From Haemophilus parahaemolyticus (GTDB taxonomy: Bacteria; Pseudomonadota; Gammaproteobacteria; Enterobacterales; Pasteurellaceae), in the NCBI RefSeq assembly GCF_002015035.1, contig NZ_MUXY01000001.1, forward strand, positions 187,102 through 251,101: DNA of 64,000 bases. The letters are read 5' to 3'. Every line of letters starts with the position of its first letter. Positions within the stretch are counted from its first letter, which is position 1. Below are positions 29,447 through 39,672 of the stretch, in pieces. A program made the position numbers and the translations under genes. Under the pieces are notes generated by a model that searched no databases, was not told where the DNA came from, and worked only from the letters and a program-made list of their open reading frames with translations.

Positions 29447-29604
29447 TTGTCTATTCCTATTTAATCTATATCTATTGCTTATTTGTGAGCGTGTTATAAA
29501 ATAAGGCAATTCGTACGAACTTAATGAAGTGCCTTTGGTCTATAGCAAGTATTGTACATTAACTTTTGATCTTAGACACTTTTTATCTCTTTAAGGTAAT
29601 TATT

Positions 29605-30378
29605 ATGCGTAAATTTACTTCTCTTGCTTCGCTTATGTTAGCTGGTTTACTCATTGTGGGTTGTTCAAACTCAAACAAAGAGCTCGAAGAAGCATCTGCT
29701 CAAGACCTTTACAGTAAAGGTCAAATCTACTTACAAGATGGCGATTATAACTCAGCAATCCGCTATTTAGATGCGATTGGTGGAAAAGGAAATACTCAAT
29801 TTGGCGAACAAACACAATTGAGTTTGATTTATGCACAATATAAAGTGGGTGAATATTACAAAGCATTAGATATTGCAGAACGTTTTGTGCGTGCTTACCC
29901 AAATAGTGCTCATACAGATTATGTCTTCTACCTAGCAGCACTTTCAAATGCTCGTTTAAGCGACAATTTTATTCAGGATTTCTTTGGTATAAACCGTGCT
30001 TCTCGCTCGATTGATGCTGTGCGTAACGCTTACGGTAGTTTCCAGACCATCGTACGTGATTTCCCAAACAGCAAATATGCACCTGAAGCACAACAATGGA
30101 TGGGCTATTTGCTAAATCGTATGGCAGAACACGAACTTGAAGTAGTAAAATTCTATGACAAACGTGATGCTTATGTTGCAATGAGCAACCGCGTGGAAGA
30201 AATGATGCGTTTCTATCCTGATACAAAAGCCACTGCTGAAGCGTTACCTTATATGAAAAAAGCCTTTGAACAAATGGGTTTGAATGATTCTGCTCAAAAA
30301 GTAGATGCCTTGATTGAAGCGAATAAAGGTAAAGAATATCCAAACGTAACTAAACCAGCTTACGGCGAACAGTTCTAA
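29605..30378 (+). CDS. bamD: Outer-membrane assembly lipoprotein BamD
   Basis: 257 aa. Lipobox IVGC follows a typical signal, then TPR repeats ([68 protein letters not shown]). BamD is the essential lipoprotein of the BAM complex that folds outer-membrane proteins. ATG 29605 follows TTAAGG; an ATG at 29566 would bury the signal peptide. Confidence 0.95.
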   Translation: MRKFTSLASLMLAGLLIVGCSNSNKELEEASAQDLYSKGQIYLQDGDYNSAIRYLDAIGGKGNTQFGEQTQLSLIYAQYKVGEYYKALDIAERFVRAYPNSAHTDYVFYLAALSNARLSDNFIQDFFGINRASRSIDAVRNAYGSFQTIVRDFPNSKYAPEAQQWMGYLLNRMAEHELEVVKFYDKRDAYVAMSNRVEEMMRFYPDTKATAEALPYMKKAFEQMGLNDSAQKVDALIEANKGKEYPNVTKPAYGEQF

Positions 30379-30392
30379 TTTCATTTTATTTT

Positions 30393-30425
30393 GCCACAGC
30401 AGTTCAATGCTTCTGTGGCTTTTTT
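30393..30425 (+). terminator. Terminator after bamD
   Basis: Stem GCCACAG / CTGTGGC with a loop that may pair further (AG/CT), followed by six T. Confidence 0.85.
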
Positions 30426-30442
30426 AGTATTTAAAGCATAGT

Positions 30443-31471
30443 ATGAAAATTCTCGGCATTGAAACTTCTTGTGATGAAACAGGCGTTGCCATTTATGATG
30501 AAGAAAAAGGATTAATCGCCAATCAACTTTACAGCCAAATTGAGATGCACGCAGACTACGGCGGCGTTGTGCCAGAATTGGCTTCACGCGATCATATCCG
30601 CAAAACCGTGCCATTGATTGAAGCTGCATTAAAAGAAGCAAATTTGACCGCTTGCGATATTGATGGCGTTGCTTATACCGCAGGCCCTGGCTTAGTTGGG
30701 GCGTTATTAGTGGGGGCAACTATTGCTCGTTCGCTTGCCTATGCGTGGAATGTCCCCGCATTGGGCGTGCATCATATGGAAGGGCATCTACTCGTCCCAA
30801 TGTTAGAAGAAACTCCACCAGAGTTTCCTTTTGTCGCACTGCTTATTTCGGGTGGGCATACGCAATTAGTGAAAGTGGATGGCGTAGGTCAATATGAATT
30901 GCTTGGCGAATCTATTGACGATGCTGCAGGCGAAGCCTTTGACAAAACAGGCAAACTGCTTGGGTTAGATTACCCTGCTGGTGTTGCGGTTTCAAAATTA
31001 GCGGAACAAGGCACGCCAAATCGCTTTGTTTTCCCACGCCCAATGACGGATCGCCCAGGCTTAGATTTCAGCTTTTCGGGCTTAAAAACGTTTGCCGCGA
31101 ACACCATCAATGCCAATTTAGATGAGAACGGTAAATTAGACGAGCAAACTCGCTGCGACATTGCCCACGCTTTCCAACAAGCTGTGGTAGATACTATCCT
31201 CATCAAATGCAAACGTGCATTACAACAAACAGGCTATAAACGCTTAGTGATGGCAGGCGGTGTAAGTGCAAATAAACAACTGCGTGCTGATTTAGCTGAA
31301 ATGATGAAATCCCTTGGCGGAGAGGTTTACTACCCTCGACCACAATTCTGTACTGACAACGGTGCGATGATCGCTTACACAGGCTTCCTTCGCTTAAAAT
31401 ATGGTGAGCAAACCGATTTAAGTGTGAGTGTAAAACCCCGCTGGGCAATGACGGAATTACCAAGTTTGTAA
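30443..31471 (+). CDS. tsaD: tRNA t6A37 threonylcarbamoyltransferase TsaD
   Basis: 342 aa ASKHA-fold enzyme that transfers threonylcarbamoyl to A37 of ANN-reading tRNAs with TsaB and TsaE. Signatures: [13 protein letters not shown] at the N-terminus; metal-binding HHMEGHLL and [21 protein letters not shown] near the end. Formerly annotated as glycoprotease Gcp. Confidence 0.96.
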   Translation: MKILGIETSCDETGVAIYDEEKGLIANQLYSQIEMHADYGGVVPELASRDHIRKTVPLIEAALKEANLTACDIDGVAYTAGPGLVGALLVGATIARSLAYAWNVPALGVHHMEGHLLVPMLEETPPEFPFVALLISGGHTQLVKVDGVGQYELLGESIDDAAGEAFDKTGKLLGLDYPAGVAVSKLAEQGTPNRFVFPRPMTDRPGLDFSFSGLKTFAANTINANLDENGKLDEQTRCDIAHAFQQAVVDTILIKCKRALQQTGYKRLVMAGGVSANKQLRADLAEMMKSLGGEVYYPRPQFCTDNGAMIAYTGFLRLKYGEQTDLSVSVKPRWAMTELPSL

Positions 31472-31517
31472 GCGGTCAGATTTTCAGAAAATTTTGCAAA
31501 ACATAAAGGAATAAAAA

Positions 31518-31826
31518 ATGAACTTAGCACAATTTCATCAACTTGTTGAACAAACTTGGGACGAAATCGAAGAAAAAATTGATGATGAAGGTTTATCTGT
31601 TGATACCGAAATTCAAGGTGCGGTTTGCACTTTAACATTCGATGATGACTCACAAATTATCATTAATAAGCAAGAAGCGATGCTAGAACTTTGGCTTGCC
31701 AGCAAATTAGGTGGTTTCCACTTCAAATATCTTGATGGTGAATGGAAAACAACGGAAGGGCGTTCATTCTGGCAGCATCTAGAAGAAGCCTTTGCAAGAC
31801 ATGGGGAAGAAGTGAGCTTTTTCTAA
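31518..31826 (+). CDS. cyaY: Frataxin-like iron donor CyaY
   Basis: 102 aa frataxin homologue. Residues 1-30 form the acidic first helix (FHQLVEQTWDEIEEKIDDEG), the iron-binding face, followed by the beta-sheet with LTFDDDSQIIINKQ and QEAMLELWLASKLGGFHF. It regulates iron-sulfur cluster assembly by IscS/IscU. ATG follows AAGGA. Confidence 0.95.
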   Translation: MNLAQFHQLVEQTWDEIEEKIDDEGLSVDTEIQGAVCTLTFDDDSQIIINKQEAMLELWLASKLGGFHFKYLDGEWKTTEGRSFWQHLEEAFARHGEEVSFF

Positions 31827-31834
31827 TACTTCTA

Positions 31835-31952
31835 CTCGCTCGCTTATGGGAGAGGGGAATTTGCCAACATATAATATAAAATTGACCGTTTGTCCTCTTT
31901 CTGATGCAAATTGCTTAACGTAATTTCCGTTTGTCTCTCTCAAGCGAGCGAG
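31835..31952. repeat. Imperfect inverted-repeat element between cyaY and recQ
   Basis: 11-bp arms CTCGCTCGCTT (31835-31845) and AAGCGAGCGAG (31942-31952), with partial similarity extending inward (GGGAGAG / CTCTCTC). This gives a 118-bp element reminiscent of a small non-autonomous or REP-like repeat. No ORF inside. Confidence 0.45.
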
Positions 31953-31984
31953 AGAAATGAATATAACACCATTCTTATTATCCA

Positions 31985-33790
31985 ATGCAACCACATTCCA
32001 CTCCACAAACCATACTACAAAACGTATTCGGTTATCAGCAATTTCGTCAAGGTCAGCAAGAAGTAATTGAGGCTACGCTTGCTGGCAAGGACACACTCGT
32101 CATTATGACCACAGGCGGTGGAAAATCGTTGTGTTACCAAGTGCCTTCCCTCTGCTTGGAAGGTATTACGCTGGTGATTTCGCCTCTTATTTCTTTAATG
32201 AAAGATCAGGTTGATCAGCTGCTCACCAATGGTATTGAAGCGGGTTATCTTAACTCCTCTCAAACCTTAGAGGAACAGCGTGTAATTGAGCAAAAAGCCT
32301 TATCTGGTCAGTTGAAACTGCTCTATCTTTCGCCTGAAAAAGTGATGACCCAAGGTTTCTATCACTTTATTTCACATTGCAAAATCAGCTTTATTGCCGT
32401 TGATGAAGCTCATTGTGTGTCACAATGGGGGCATGATTTCCGCCCTGAATATACCCTTTTGGGCAATTTGCGAAATACTTTCCCAAATATACCGCTTATG
32501 GCACTCACAGCGACAGCTGATCCAACAACTCGTGCGGATATTTTGTTGCATTTGCGTTTGAATGAACCCCATACTTATTTGGGTAGTTTTGACCGTCCAA
32601 ACATTCGCTACACCGTACAAGAAAAATTTAAACCGATGGAACAACTTGCCAAGTTTATTGCGGGGCAAAAAGGCAAGAGTGGCATTGTATATTGCAATAG
32701 TCGCAAAAAAGTGGAAGAGATTACGGAAAAATTGAGTGCGAGAAACATTTCTGTCATGGGCTATCACGCAGGAATGAGCGTTCAACAACGTGAAACCGTA
32801 CAAAATGCCTTTCAGCGTGATAACATTCAAGTGGTGGTTGCAACGGTTGCTTTTGGTATGGGGATCAACAAATCTAACGTGCGTTTTGTGGTACATTTTG
32901 ACCTGCCAAGAAGTATCGAATCTTACTATCAAGAAACAGGACGTGCTGGACGTGATGATTTGCCTTCGCAAGCGGTGATGTTTTACGACCCAGCCGATTA
33001 TGCGTGGCTGCAAAAAATGCTGTTGGAAGAACCAGAAAGCGAACAACGCGATATTAAACAACACAAATTACAAGCCGTTGGTGCATTTGCTGAATCACAA
33101 ACTTGTCGCCGCTTGGTTTTGCTCAACTATTTTGGCGAATCCCGCCGAGAACCTTGTAAAAACTGCGATATTTGCCTTGATCCCCCACGTAAATACGATG
33201 GACTGATTGATGCACAAAAAGTGATGTCGGTAATTTATCGTACAGGGCAAACCTTCGGAATGCACCACGTTATCGCTGTACTGAGAGGGTTAAATCATCA
33301 AAAAATTCGCCAATACGGACACGATCAACTCAGTGTTTATGGGATCGGAAAAGAGCAAAGCCAAGATTATTGGGTAAGCGTGATTCGCCAGTTGATTCAT
33401 TTAGGCTTAATTAAACAAAACATTGTGAATAATTCAGCCTTGCAACTTACCGAAGAGGCACGTCCTGTATTACGTTCAGAAGTGAAGTTGGAGCTGGCTA
33501 CGCCACGCTTAACTTTCTCGGCTTCTGCATACAGTCAAAAACAGGCAAGCATCCGCTACGACAAAGATTTATTTGCTCGCTTGCGTTTCTTACGCAAACA
33601 GATTGCCGACAAAGAAAACATCCCGCCTTACGTAGTGTTCAACGATGCCACTCTCGAAGAAATGGCACAGTTCACGCCAACCACAAAAGTGGAAATGTTA
33701 GATATTAACGGTGTGGGTGAGCGAAAATTAGAACGTTTTGGCGATGCTTTTATGAACTTAATTCAGTCACATTTAGCGGCTAGGCGGTAG
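31985..33790 (+). CDS. recQ: ATP-dependent DNA helicase RecQ
   Basis: 601 aa 3'-5' helicase. Domains in order: helicase core with Walker A TTGGGKSLCYQ, DEAH box VDEAHCVSQWGHDFRPEY and motif VI QETGRAGRDDLPS; the RQC zinc site with four Cys (C-RRLVLLNYFGE...C-KN-C-DI-C); a winged helix; and a C-terminal HRDC domain (FLRKQIADKENIPPYVVFND). It acts in recombination repair and fork processing. Length is normal. Confidence 0.96.
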   Translation: MQPHSTPQTILQNVFGYQQFRQGQQEVIEATLAGKDTLVIMTTGGGKSLCYQVPSLCLEGITLVISPLISLMKDQVDQLLTNGIEAGYLNSSQTLEEQRVIEQKALSGQLKLLYLSPEKVMTQGFYHFISHCKISFIAVDEAHCVSQWGHDFRPEYTLLGNLRNTFPNIPLMALTATADPTTRADILLHLRLNEPHTYLGSFDRPNIRYTVQEKFKPMEQLAKFIAGQKGKSGIVYCNSRKKVEEITEKLSARNISVMGYHAGMSVQQRETVQNAFQRDNIQVVVATVAFGMGINKSNVRFVVHFDLPRSIESYYQETGRAGRDDLPSQAVMFYDPADYAWLQKMLLEEPESEQRDIKQHKLQAVGAFAESQTCRRLVLLNYFGESRREPCKNCDICLDPPRKYDGLIDAQKVMSVIYRTGQTFGMHHVIAVLRGLNHQKIRQYGHDQLSVYGIGKEQSQDYWVSVIRQLIHLGLIKQNIVNNSALQLTEEARPVLRSEVKLELATPRLTFSASAYSQKQASIRYDKDLFARLRFLRKQIADKENIPPYVVFNDATLEEMAQFTPTTKVEMLDINGVGERKLERFGDAFMNLIQSHLAARR

Positions 33791-33795
33791 AGTCT

Positions 33796-33827
33796 AAGCA
33801 TATAGAACATCTATATGCTTTTCTTTT
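33796..33827. terminator. Bidirectional terminator between recQ and ispA
   Basis: 11-bp stem AAGCATATAGA / TCTATATGCTT with an ACA loop and T-rich TTCTTTT, between convergent genes. Confidence 0.75.
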
Positions 33828-34719
33828 AAATATCGCGATGAATAATAAAATTCGCCAACTCTTTTAATGCTGTAGTATCAAAATTTAACTCACTTAAGGC
33901 ATCAAGTGCGATTTGATAAAGTCCTTCGGCTTTTTGCTGTGCACCTTCTAATCCTAATAGTTTTGGATAGGTGCTTTTATTGTGTTGCTCATCAGCCCCT
34001 GCGGTTTTGCCGATTTTATCTGTTTCACCAATGACGTCTAAAATATCGTCTTGCACTTGGAAAGCTAAGCCAATCGCTTGGGCATAGCGTTGAAGCTGCA
34101 TTTCAATACGTCTATCTTCCGCATAATCAGAAAGGTTAAAACCCATTAACACAGATGCTTCAATTAACGCCCCTGTTTTATTACGATGAATAAATTCTAA
34201 CTCTTCTAATGAAACTGCTTTGTTTTCCGCAAGCAAATCTAAATTTTGCCCCAAGCACATTCCTTTTGCCCCAGCGGCTTTTGCAAGCGATTGAATTTGG
34301 CGAATTTTTTGCAAAGGGGGAAGATGTTCATCGTCTGCAATCAGTTCAAAGGCAAAACTTTGCAATGCATCGCCCGCTAAAATTGCGGTGGCTTCATCAA
34401 AGGCAATATGACAAGTTGGTTTACCGCGTCTTAACATATCATCATCCATGGCGGGTAAATCATCGTGCACCAATGAATAAGCGTGGATAGACTCCATCGC
34501 CCCTGCTGAAGCATCAATTTTTGTGAGGTCTACGCCCAACATTCTTCCTGTTGCATACATTAAAAATGGGCGAACACGTTTCCCACCAAGTAAGACTGCG
34601 TGAACCATCGCATTGGCAAGCGGTGCTTGTGTAGTTTTAAGCATTTCAAGCTGAGTAGAAAGATAGTGGTTAATGCGTTGCTGGATTTCAGCAAGATCGG
34701 TTGAGAGAGAGTAAGTCAT
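33826..34719 (-). CDS. ispA: Farnesyl diphosphate synthase
   Basis: 297 aa all-helical prenyltransferase that condenses IPP with DMAPP and GPP to FPP. It has both aspartate-rich motifs: DDLPAMDDDMLRRG (first) and QDDILDVIGETD (second), plus GGKRVRPFL. Start MTYSLSTDLAE at 34719 lies one base after the xseB stop; the longer in-frame extension overlaps xseB and is not expected to be used. xseB-ispA is the standard order, normally followed by dxs, but here dxs is at 11.8 kb. Confidence 0.95.
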   Translation of the reverse strand: MTYSLSTDLAEIQQRINHYLSTQLEMLKTTQAPLANAMVHAVLLGGKRVRPFLMYATGRMLGVDLTKIDASAGAMESIHAYSLVHDDLPAMDDDMLRRGKPTCHIAFDEATAILAGDALQSFAFELIADDEHLPPLQKIRQIQSLAKAAGAKGMCLGQNLDLLAENKAVSLEELEFIHRNKTGALIEASVLMGFNLSDYAEDRRIEMQLQRYAQAIGLAFQVQDDILDVIGETDKIGKTAGADEQHNKSTYPKLLGLEGAQQKAEGLYQIALDALSELNFDTTALKELANFIIHRDI

Positions 34720-34720
34720 A

Positions 34721-34942
34721 TTAGTAATCGGTGAGTTCAGCTTCAGGTGTTTTGTTAAGAAGAATTTGAATGCGTTGTTCTGCTTTTTGCAAGTATTCTT
34801 GTCCTTGTTGCACCAGTTTAACCGCAGTTTCAAATTCATTTAAAGCATCTTCAAGCGATAAGTCGCCTGATTCTAAATGCGTTACAATGCTTTCTAACTC
34901 TTGTAATGTTGTTTCAAAATTGGGTGTTGGTTTCTTAGCCAT
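34721..34942 (-). CDS. xseB: Exodeoxyribonuclease VII small subunit
   Basis: 73 aa, two long helices: [35 protein letters not shown] is the standard XseB segment (shown here as consecutive motifs [21 protein letters not shown] and FETAVKL). The large subunit XseA is not in the window. It overlaps no gene and sits one base upstream of ispA on the same strand. Confidence 0.94.
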   Translation of the reverse strand: MAKKPTPNFETTLQELESIVTHLESGDLSLEDALNEFETAVKLVQQGQEYLQKAEQRIQILLNKTPEAELTDY

Positions 34943-35090
34943 TTATCTTTCTCTCGTTAATAAAGTGTGAACAAAGTTTACCGTTCTATGTCTGTTTTTG
35001 CAAATGGCTTTTATTTTCGCATGCTACTGTTGTTTATAAAATGAATAGCATAAAATGTGATGGATTTTCATTTCATACTAAGGAATTGCT

Positions 35091-37072
35091 ATGAAGCAAT
35101 CAACACCAAGAAAAGGACATTCGCTTCTTTTCCCACTTTTTATTTTTGTGGTTATTAATTTAATCGTGTTCTCACTTTCTCGACTTTCTCTTGGTTTATG
35201 GCAAGCAGAAAGAGTAAATGCGGTAGATGGCTGGTCGCAACTAATATTGCAAGGCTTTCGAATTGATGTATCAGCCCTTTGCTGGCTATTTGGTTTACCT
35301 GCTTTATTTAGCGTACTATTGCTTAGTAACAATGTAATTGGCAAAATTTGGCAAGCAGTTTTACGCATCTGGCTTACTGTAGGCTCCGTATTCATTCTGT
35401 TTATGGAAGTAGCAACGCCTAACTTTATCGAAACCTTTGATTTGCGTCCGAACCGCTTGTTTATTGAATATCTGACTTATCAAAAGAAGTGTTTACGATG
35501 CTTATTCACGGGCATTTAACCACGGTGATTATCAGCCTTGTTGTGATGGTATTGGCAATTTTTGCTTATTGGAAATTGGCAGGTTGGGCGGTGAAAAATG
35601 TTTCTGCCCGTAGTTTACAAATGAGTTGGAAAATTCGACCGCTTGTTGCCTTGCTTGTGGCAACATTGGTGTTTGTCGGTGGGCGTTCAAGTTTTGCTCA
35701 CCGTGGGATTAATCCAGCAATGGTTGCATTTTCAAGCGATCCGCTCGTAAACTCTCTTGTATTAAACTCTGGCTACTCTGTGCTTTATGCGGTGCAACAG
35801 CTGAAAGATGAAGAAAAATCAGCGGAGCAATATGGCAAAATGTCGGATGAAGAGATGTTCGAACGTGTGAAAAAATTGCGTGGTCGTCCAGATTCAGATT
35901 ACATTTCAAGCGAAATTCCGACACTGACTTACAACCAAGCAAGTTACACGGGTAAACCGAAAAATATCATAATTTTGCTTCAAGAGAGCCTTGGTGCACA
36001 ATTTGTCGGCACGCTTGGCGGCAAACCATTAACTCCAAACTTAGATAAATTAGCCAAAGAGGGATGGTTGTTTGAAAACCTATATGCAACGGGTACGCGT
36101 TCTGTGCGTGGCATTGAAGCAACAACCACTGGTTTCTTGCCAACACCAGCTCGTGCGGTCGTGAAACTCACGAAAAGCCAAAATAACTTCTTTAGTATTG
36201 CAGAATTATTGCGTCGTCAAGGTTACGATACCTCGTTCATTTATGGCGGAGAAAAACATTTCGACAACATGGCAAGCTTTTTCTACGGCAATGGTTTCAC
36301 TCGTATCATTGATGAAAATGATTACGCTAATCCCAAATTTAAAGCGACTTGGGGCGTAAGCGATGAAGACTTATTCGACAAAGCAAACGAGACTTTTACT
36401 CAATTACACAATGAAGGCAAACCGTTCTTTAGCCTCGTGTTTAGCTCAAGTAACCACGATCCGTTTGAGTTCCCAGATGGTAAAATTGATTTGTATGAAC
36501 AGCCAAAACAGACACGTAATAATGCCGCAAAATATGCCGATTATGCGATAGGGCATTTCTTCGAATTAGCGAAAAAATCGAACTATTGGAATGACACCAT
36601 CTTCTTAATTATTGCCGACCACGACTCGCGTGCAGCAGGTGATGATTTAGTGCCGATTCGTCATTTCCATATTCCTGCGTTATTGCTAGGTAGTCATATT
36701 GAACCAAGACGCGATAATCGCTTGGTCAGCCAGTTAGATATGCCTGCAACCTTGCTTTCTGTGGCGGGAATTAGCAGCGAAAACCCAATGATAGGCTATG
36801 ACTTAACCCAAAACGTTGAGCCAAATCGTGCGATTATGCAATATGATGCGACACAAGCGGTATTAAAAGCAAACAATAATGTGATTGTAATGCGTCCAAA
36901 TACGCCAATTGAGAGCTTTGAATATGACAAAGCGAATGAAAAATTACTGCCAAAAGAGGTGGATGATGAAGCGAAAAAAGATGCATTAGCCCAAGCCTTG
37001 CTACCAAGCTATTTATATAAACATCAGTTATATCGTTTACCAAAAGAAGAGAAAAAAGAGGCAGGTAAATAG
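35091..37072 (+). pseudogene. Frameshifted LTA-synthase-like membrane sulfatase
   Basis: Two overlapping reading frames (35091-35519 and 35489-37072) together make one alkaline-phosphatase-superfamily protein of about 660 aa: N-terminal membrane helices, then an extracytoplasmic domain with ILLQESLGAQFVG, probable nucleophile region ATGTRSVRGIEAT and the metal site IIADHDSRA. Frame one breaks at LTYQKKC near 35481. Adding one C there restores YPKEVFTML and joins the frames, and the 1982-base span is one short of a multiple of three. Family members transfer phospho-headgroups to envelope lipids or glycans. If the deletion is real, the C-terminal piece (possible GTG start 35489) lacks its first helices. 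ATG 35091 follows AAGGAA. Confidence 0.8.
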
Positions 37073-37081
37073 AAAAAAGGT

Positions 37082-37190
37082 GGGGGTGTTACCAGCACCC
37101 CTCGGCACACAGAAATTTCAACTCAGGCTGCTTTCTTCCGAACCTGACCAAGTAAGCTGAACACCGTTGCGAGGAACCAATAACACCCCC
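37082..37190 (-). ncRNA. ffs: 4.5S RNA (bacterial SRP RNA)
   Basis: About 109 nt on the minus strand. The ends pair (GGGGGTGTTA / TAACACCCCC), giving the long hairpin, and the apical Ffh-binding region reads GGTCAGGTTCGGAAGAAAGC followed by AGCC, the conserved GGAA tetraloop and asymmetric loop. A CCTTTTTT run directly after the 3' end serves as terminator. It works with Ffh in cotranslational membrane targeting. Confidence 0.93.
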
Positions 37191-37267
37191 ATTGGATTAT
37201 GCTCTTGCGAACATAAGAGTTGTTATTATAGGGATTTAAAAAAATAAAGGCAAGTAGAGAAATCGAA

Positions 37268-37386
37268 CTTCCCCCAAAAAGTTAGACTTATTTAGTTCTA
37301 TATGCCGAAAAGCTAGCGATATTTAGTTATAAAAAATCTGCATCTTAATTAGCTGGTTGCTTAGTCCAACTCTTAAGATGCAGCTC
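37268..37386 (-). mobile_element. Degenerate IS3-family element scar (copy 2)
   Basis: About 119 bp with the same ends as the other two copies (CCCCCAAAAAGTTAGACTTA at the left; on the minus strand, from the right, GAGCTGCATCTTAAGAGTTG). Almost all of the transposase is gone. Together with ffs it explains the gap between the sulfatase gene and pykA. Confidence 0.65.
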
Positions 37387-37422
37387 ATCACAAAACGGGT
37401 CTTTTATTTATCTTATCAGGGA

Positions 37423-38862
37423 TTATTCAACTTTTAAAATACGGCAAGTATTGGTGCCACCTTCTTTTAACTCATCACCATGAGTTAATAACACTAAATC
37501 GCCCGATAATAAGTAGCCTTGCTCTTTTAATAATGCTAATGCTTTTTTTGCACCATCAATGGTACGGCTCTCTTCATCGTAGAATACAGGTGTTACACCA
37601 CGATATAACGCTGTACGATTTAATGCACGTGGATTACGCGATAATGCAAAAATTGGCAAACCTGAACTGATGCGACTCATTAATTTAGCAGTTTCACCTG
37701 AATGAGTTAATGCGATAATTGCAGAAACGCCTTCTAAGTGGTTTGCAGTGTACATTGCAGACATTGCCGCTGCCTCATCAACGTGCGTGAATGTGCCTTC
37801 CATACGGTGACGAGAAATGTTGATGCTTGGCATTGTTTCTGCACCTAAACACACCTCAGCCATTGATTTTACCGTTTCAACTGGATAATCACCGTTTGCC
37901 GTTTCGCCTGAAAGCATTACTGCATCAGTACCATCTAATACTGCGTTCGCAACGTCCATTACCTCTGCACGGGTTGGCATTGGTTTTTTGATCATGGACT
38001 CCATCATTTGGGTTGCAGTAATCACTACGCGGTTTAATTTACGTGAACGACGGATTAAACGTTTTTGCACACCAACTAATGCTGCATCGCCAATTTCAAC
38101 ACCTAAGTCACCACGTGCCACCATAATCACGTCTGCACCTAAGATGATGTCGTCCATCGCTTCTTCTGTTGCAACAGTTTCTGCACGTTCTACTTTCGCC
38201 ACGATTTTCGCATCTAAGCCTGCTTCTTGTGCTAATTGACGTGCATAGTTTAAGTCTGCACTTGATTGAGGGAATGATACTGCTAAGTAATCCACACCGA
38301 TTTTCGCGGCTAATTTGATGTCGTTCTTATCTTTTTCAGTTAATGCTGGAGCAGATAAGCCGCCACCTAATTTGTTGATCCCTTTGTTGTTTGATAAAGG
38401 GCCGCCAACTGTCACTTCAGTGTGAACTTTCACGCCTTCGACTTCTAATACTTTTAATTGAACGTTACCATCGTCTAATAAAAGAATATCGCCTGGCACG
38501 ACATCGTTTGGTAAGTTTTTATAGTCTAAACCTACTGCATCTTGGTGACCTTCACCACGTGGCAAATCTGCGTCTAAAGTGAATTTATCACCGATATTTA
38601 AGAAGATTTTGCCATCTTTAAACGTAGAAACGCGGATTTTAGGGCCTTGTAAATCGCCTAAAATTGCCACGGTTTTCCCTAATTTAGCCGCAATTTCACG
38701 TACTTTATTTGCACGTTCAATGTGATCTTCTGGAACACCATGAGAAAAGTTCATACGAATCATATTCGCACCTGCTGCAATAATTTTTTCCAAAGTATTG
38801 CCACGGTCAGTTGCAGGACCTAATGTGGTAACAATTTTGGTTCTTCTTAATTTTCGAGACAT
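37423..38862 (-). CDS. pykA: Pyruvate kinase (PykA type)
   Basis: 479 aa glycolytic enzyme forming pyruvate and ATP from PEP and ADP. Signatures: [18 protein letters not shown], and the active-site segment AKVERAETV with [11 protein letters not shown]. The start [13 protein letters not shown] and the length match E. coli PykA (AMP-activated) better than PykF. A long A/T-rich gap separates it from the divergent sixA. Confidence 0.95.
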   Translation of the reverse strand: MSRKLRRTKIVTTLGPATDRGNTLEKIIAAGANMIRMNFSHGVPEDHIERANKVREIAAKLGKTVAILGDLQGPKIRVSTFKDGKIFLNIGDKFTLDADLPRGEGHQDAVGLDYKNLPNDVVPGDILLLDDGNVQLKVLEVEGVKVHTEVTVGGPLSNNKGINKLGGGLSAPALTEKDKNDIKLAAKIGVDYLAVSFPQSSADLNYARQLAQEAGLDAKIVAKVERAETVATEEAMDDIILGADVIMVARGDLGVEIGDAALVGVQKRLIRRSRKLNRVVITATQMMESMIKKPMPTRAEVMDVANAVLDGTDAVMLSGETANGDYPVETVKSMAEVCLGAETMPSINISRHRMEGTFTHVDEAAAMSAMYTANHLEGVSAIIALTHSGETAKLMSRISSGLPIFALSRNPRALNRTALYRGVTPVFYDEESRTIDGAKKALALLKEQGYLLSGDLVLLTHGDELKEGGTNTCRILKVE

Positions 38863-38987
38863 TGATTACTCCAATTATTGAAAGTTAGATTTTAAAAAAT
38901 TTTCTTGATACAGCAATAACCATACAAAACGGCGGGTATTATACGCCTAAAATATAATTCTTGAAATACAAAAATAGGAAACAGCTT

Positions 38988-39476
38988 ATGAACATCTGGA
39001 TTATGCGCCACGGCGAAGCAGGCTTTGATGCACCAACCGATAGCGAAAGAACCTTAACAGAAAAGGGCAAAAATGCAGCGTTTTTACAAGGCAAATGGTT
39101 GAGTGAACAATGTATTTCGCGAAATATTCAGTTCGATAAAATCTTAGTAAGCCCTTATGTTCGAGCTCAGCAAACACTTACAGCACTCACACAAGGCATG
39201 GAAGCGGTTGGTTTTTCCCAACATTTTGCAAATATTACTGAGGAATGGGATGAGATTACACCAAATGGTTCGCCTGATATGATCCAAGATTATTTGGCAT
39301 TTTTAAATGAAGAGGGAGCAAATCAAGTGCTTATTGTTTCACATTTACCTCTTGTATTTGATTTAGTCCAAATATTCACACAATATCAACAAAGCGTACA
39401 TTTTTACCCTGCTGTGATAGCTGAAATCAATTGGAATGGGCTGAAAGGCGTGCTTTTACAAGAGAAAATGGCTTAA
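38988..39476 (+). CDS. sixA: Phosphohistidine phosphatase SixA
   Basis: 162 aa small histidine phosphatase. Catalytic RHGEAG (His near residue 8) and the second His in IVSHLPLV. In E. coli SixA removes phosphate from HPr-like phosphohistidine in ArcB/PTS-Ntr signalling. ATG 38988 follows AGGAAAC; upstream in-frame codons at 38961 are not preceded by a ribosome site. An A/T-rich AAAAATC / GATTTTT hairpin at 39480-39500 may end the transcript. Confidence 0.9.
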   Translation: MNIWIMRHGEAGFDAPTDSERTLTEKGKNAAFLQGKWLSEQCISRNIQFDKILVSPYVRAQQTLTALTQGMEAVGFSQHFANITEEWDEITPNGSPDMIQDYLAFLNEEGANQVLIVSHLPLVFDLVQIFTQYQQSVHFYPAVIAEINWNGLKGVLLQEKMA

Positions 39477-39533
39477 ACAAAAAAATCAAGCAGATTTTTT
39501 CACCTTTTTTATTAAATTGTTTAAAAATTACTC

Positions 39534-39562
39534 TTCTCAAACGCGTGAAAAATGAGTATGAT
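39534..39562 (+). promoter_or_regulatory. Putative dusB-fis promoter with GC-rich discriminator
   Basis: TTCTCA, a 17-base spacer, TATGAT, then ACGCTCCC before the predicted start. A GC-rich discriminator is the mark of growth-rate/stringent-controlled promoters such as E. coli fis. Confidence 0.5.
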
Positions 39563-39608
39563 ACGCTCCCTTGATTGCTAATGTTGAATAACAATTAAGC
39601 AAAATTAT

Positions 39609-39640
39609 AAAAAGATGCAGTATGGAATTGCATCTTTTTT
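39609..39640 (+). terminator. Leader terminator/attenuator before dusB
   Basis: Stem AAAGATGCA / TGCATCTTT with a nine-base loop followed by six T, located after the promoter and 33 bases before dusB. An upstream imperfect pairing (TTGCTAAT...ATTAAGCAA) precedes it. Confidence 0.65.
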
Positions 39641-39672
39641 CGTTGATATTTTAAGAAGAGTGCGGAGAAATC

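Noticed and set aside
33826..34839. Long N-terminal extension of ispA (337 aa)
   Set aside because: The extra 40 residues overlap xseB in another frame and lack similarity to IspA; ATG 34719 gives the standard length.
39609..39640. The leader hairpin before dusB as the terminator of sixA
   Set aside because: It lies more than 130 bases after sixA and downstream of a promoter-like sequence; sixA has its own A/T-rich hairpin at 39480-39500. Not fully excluded.
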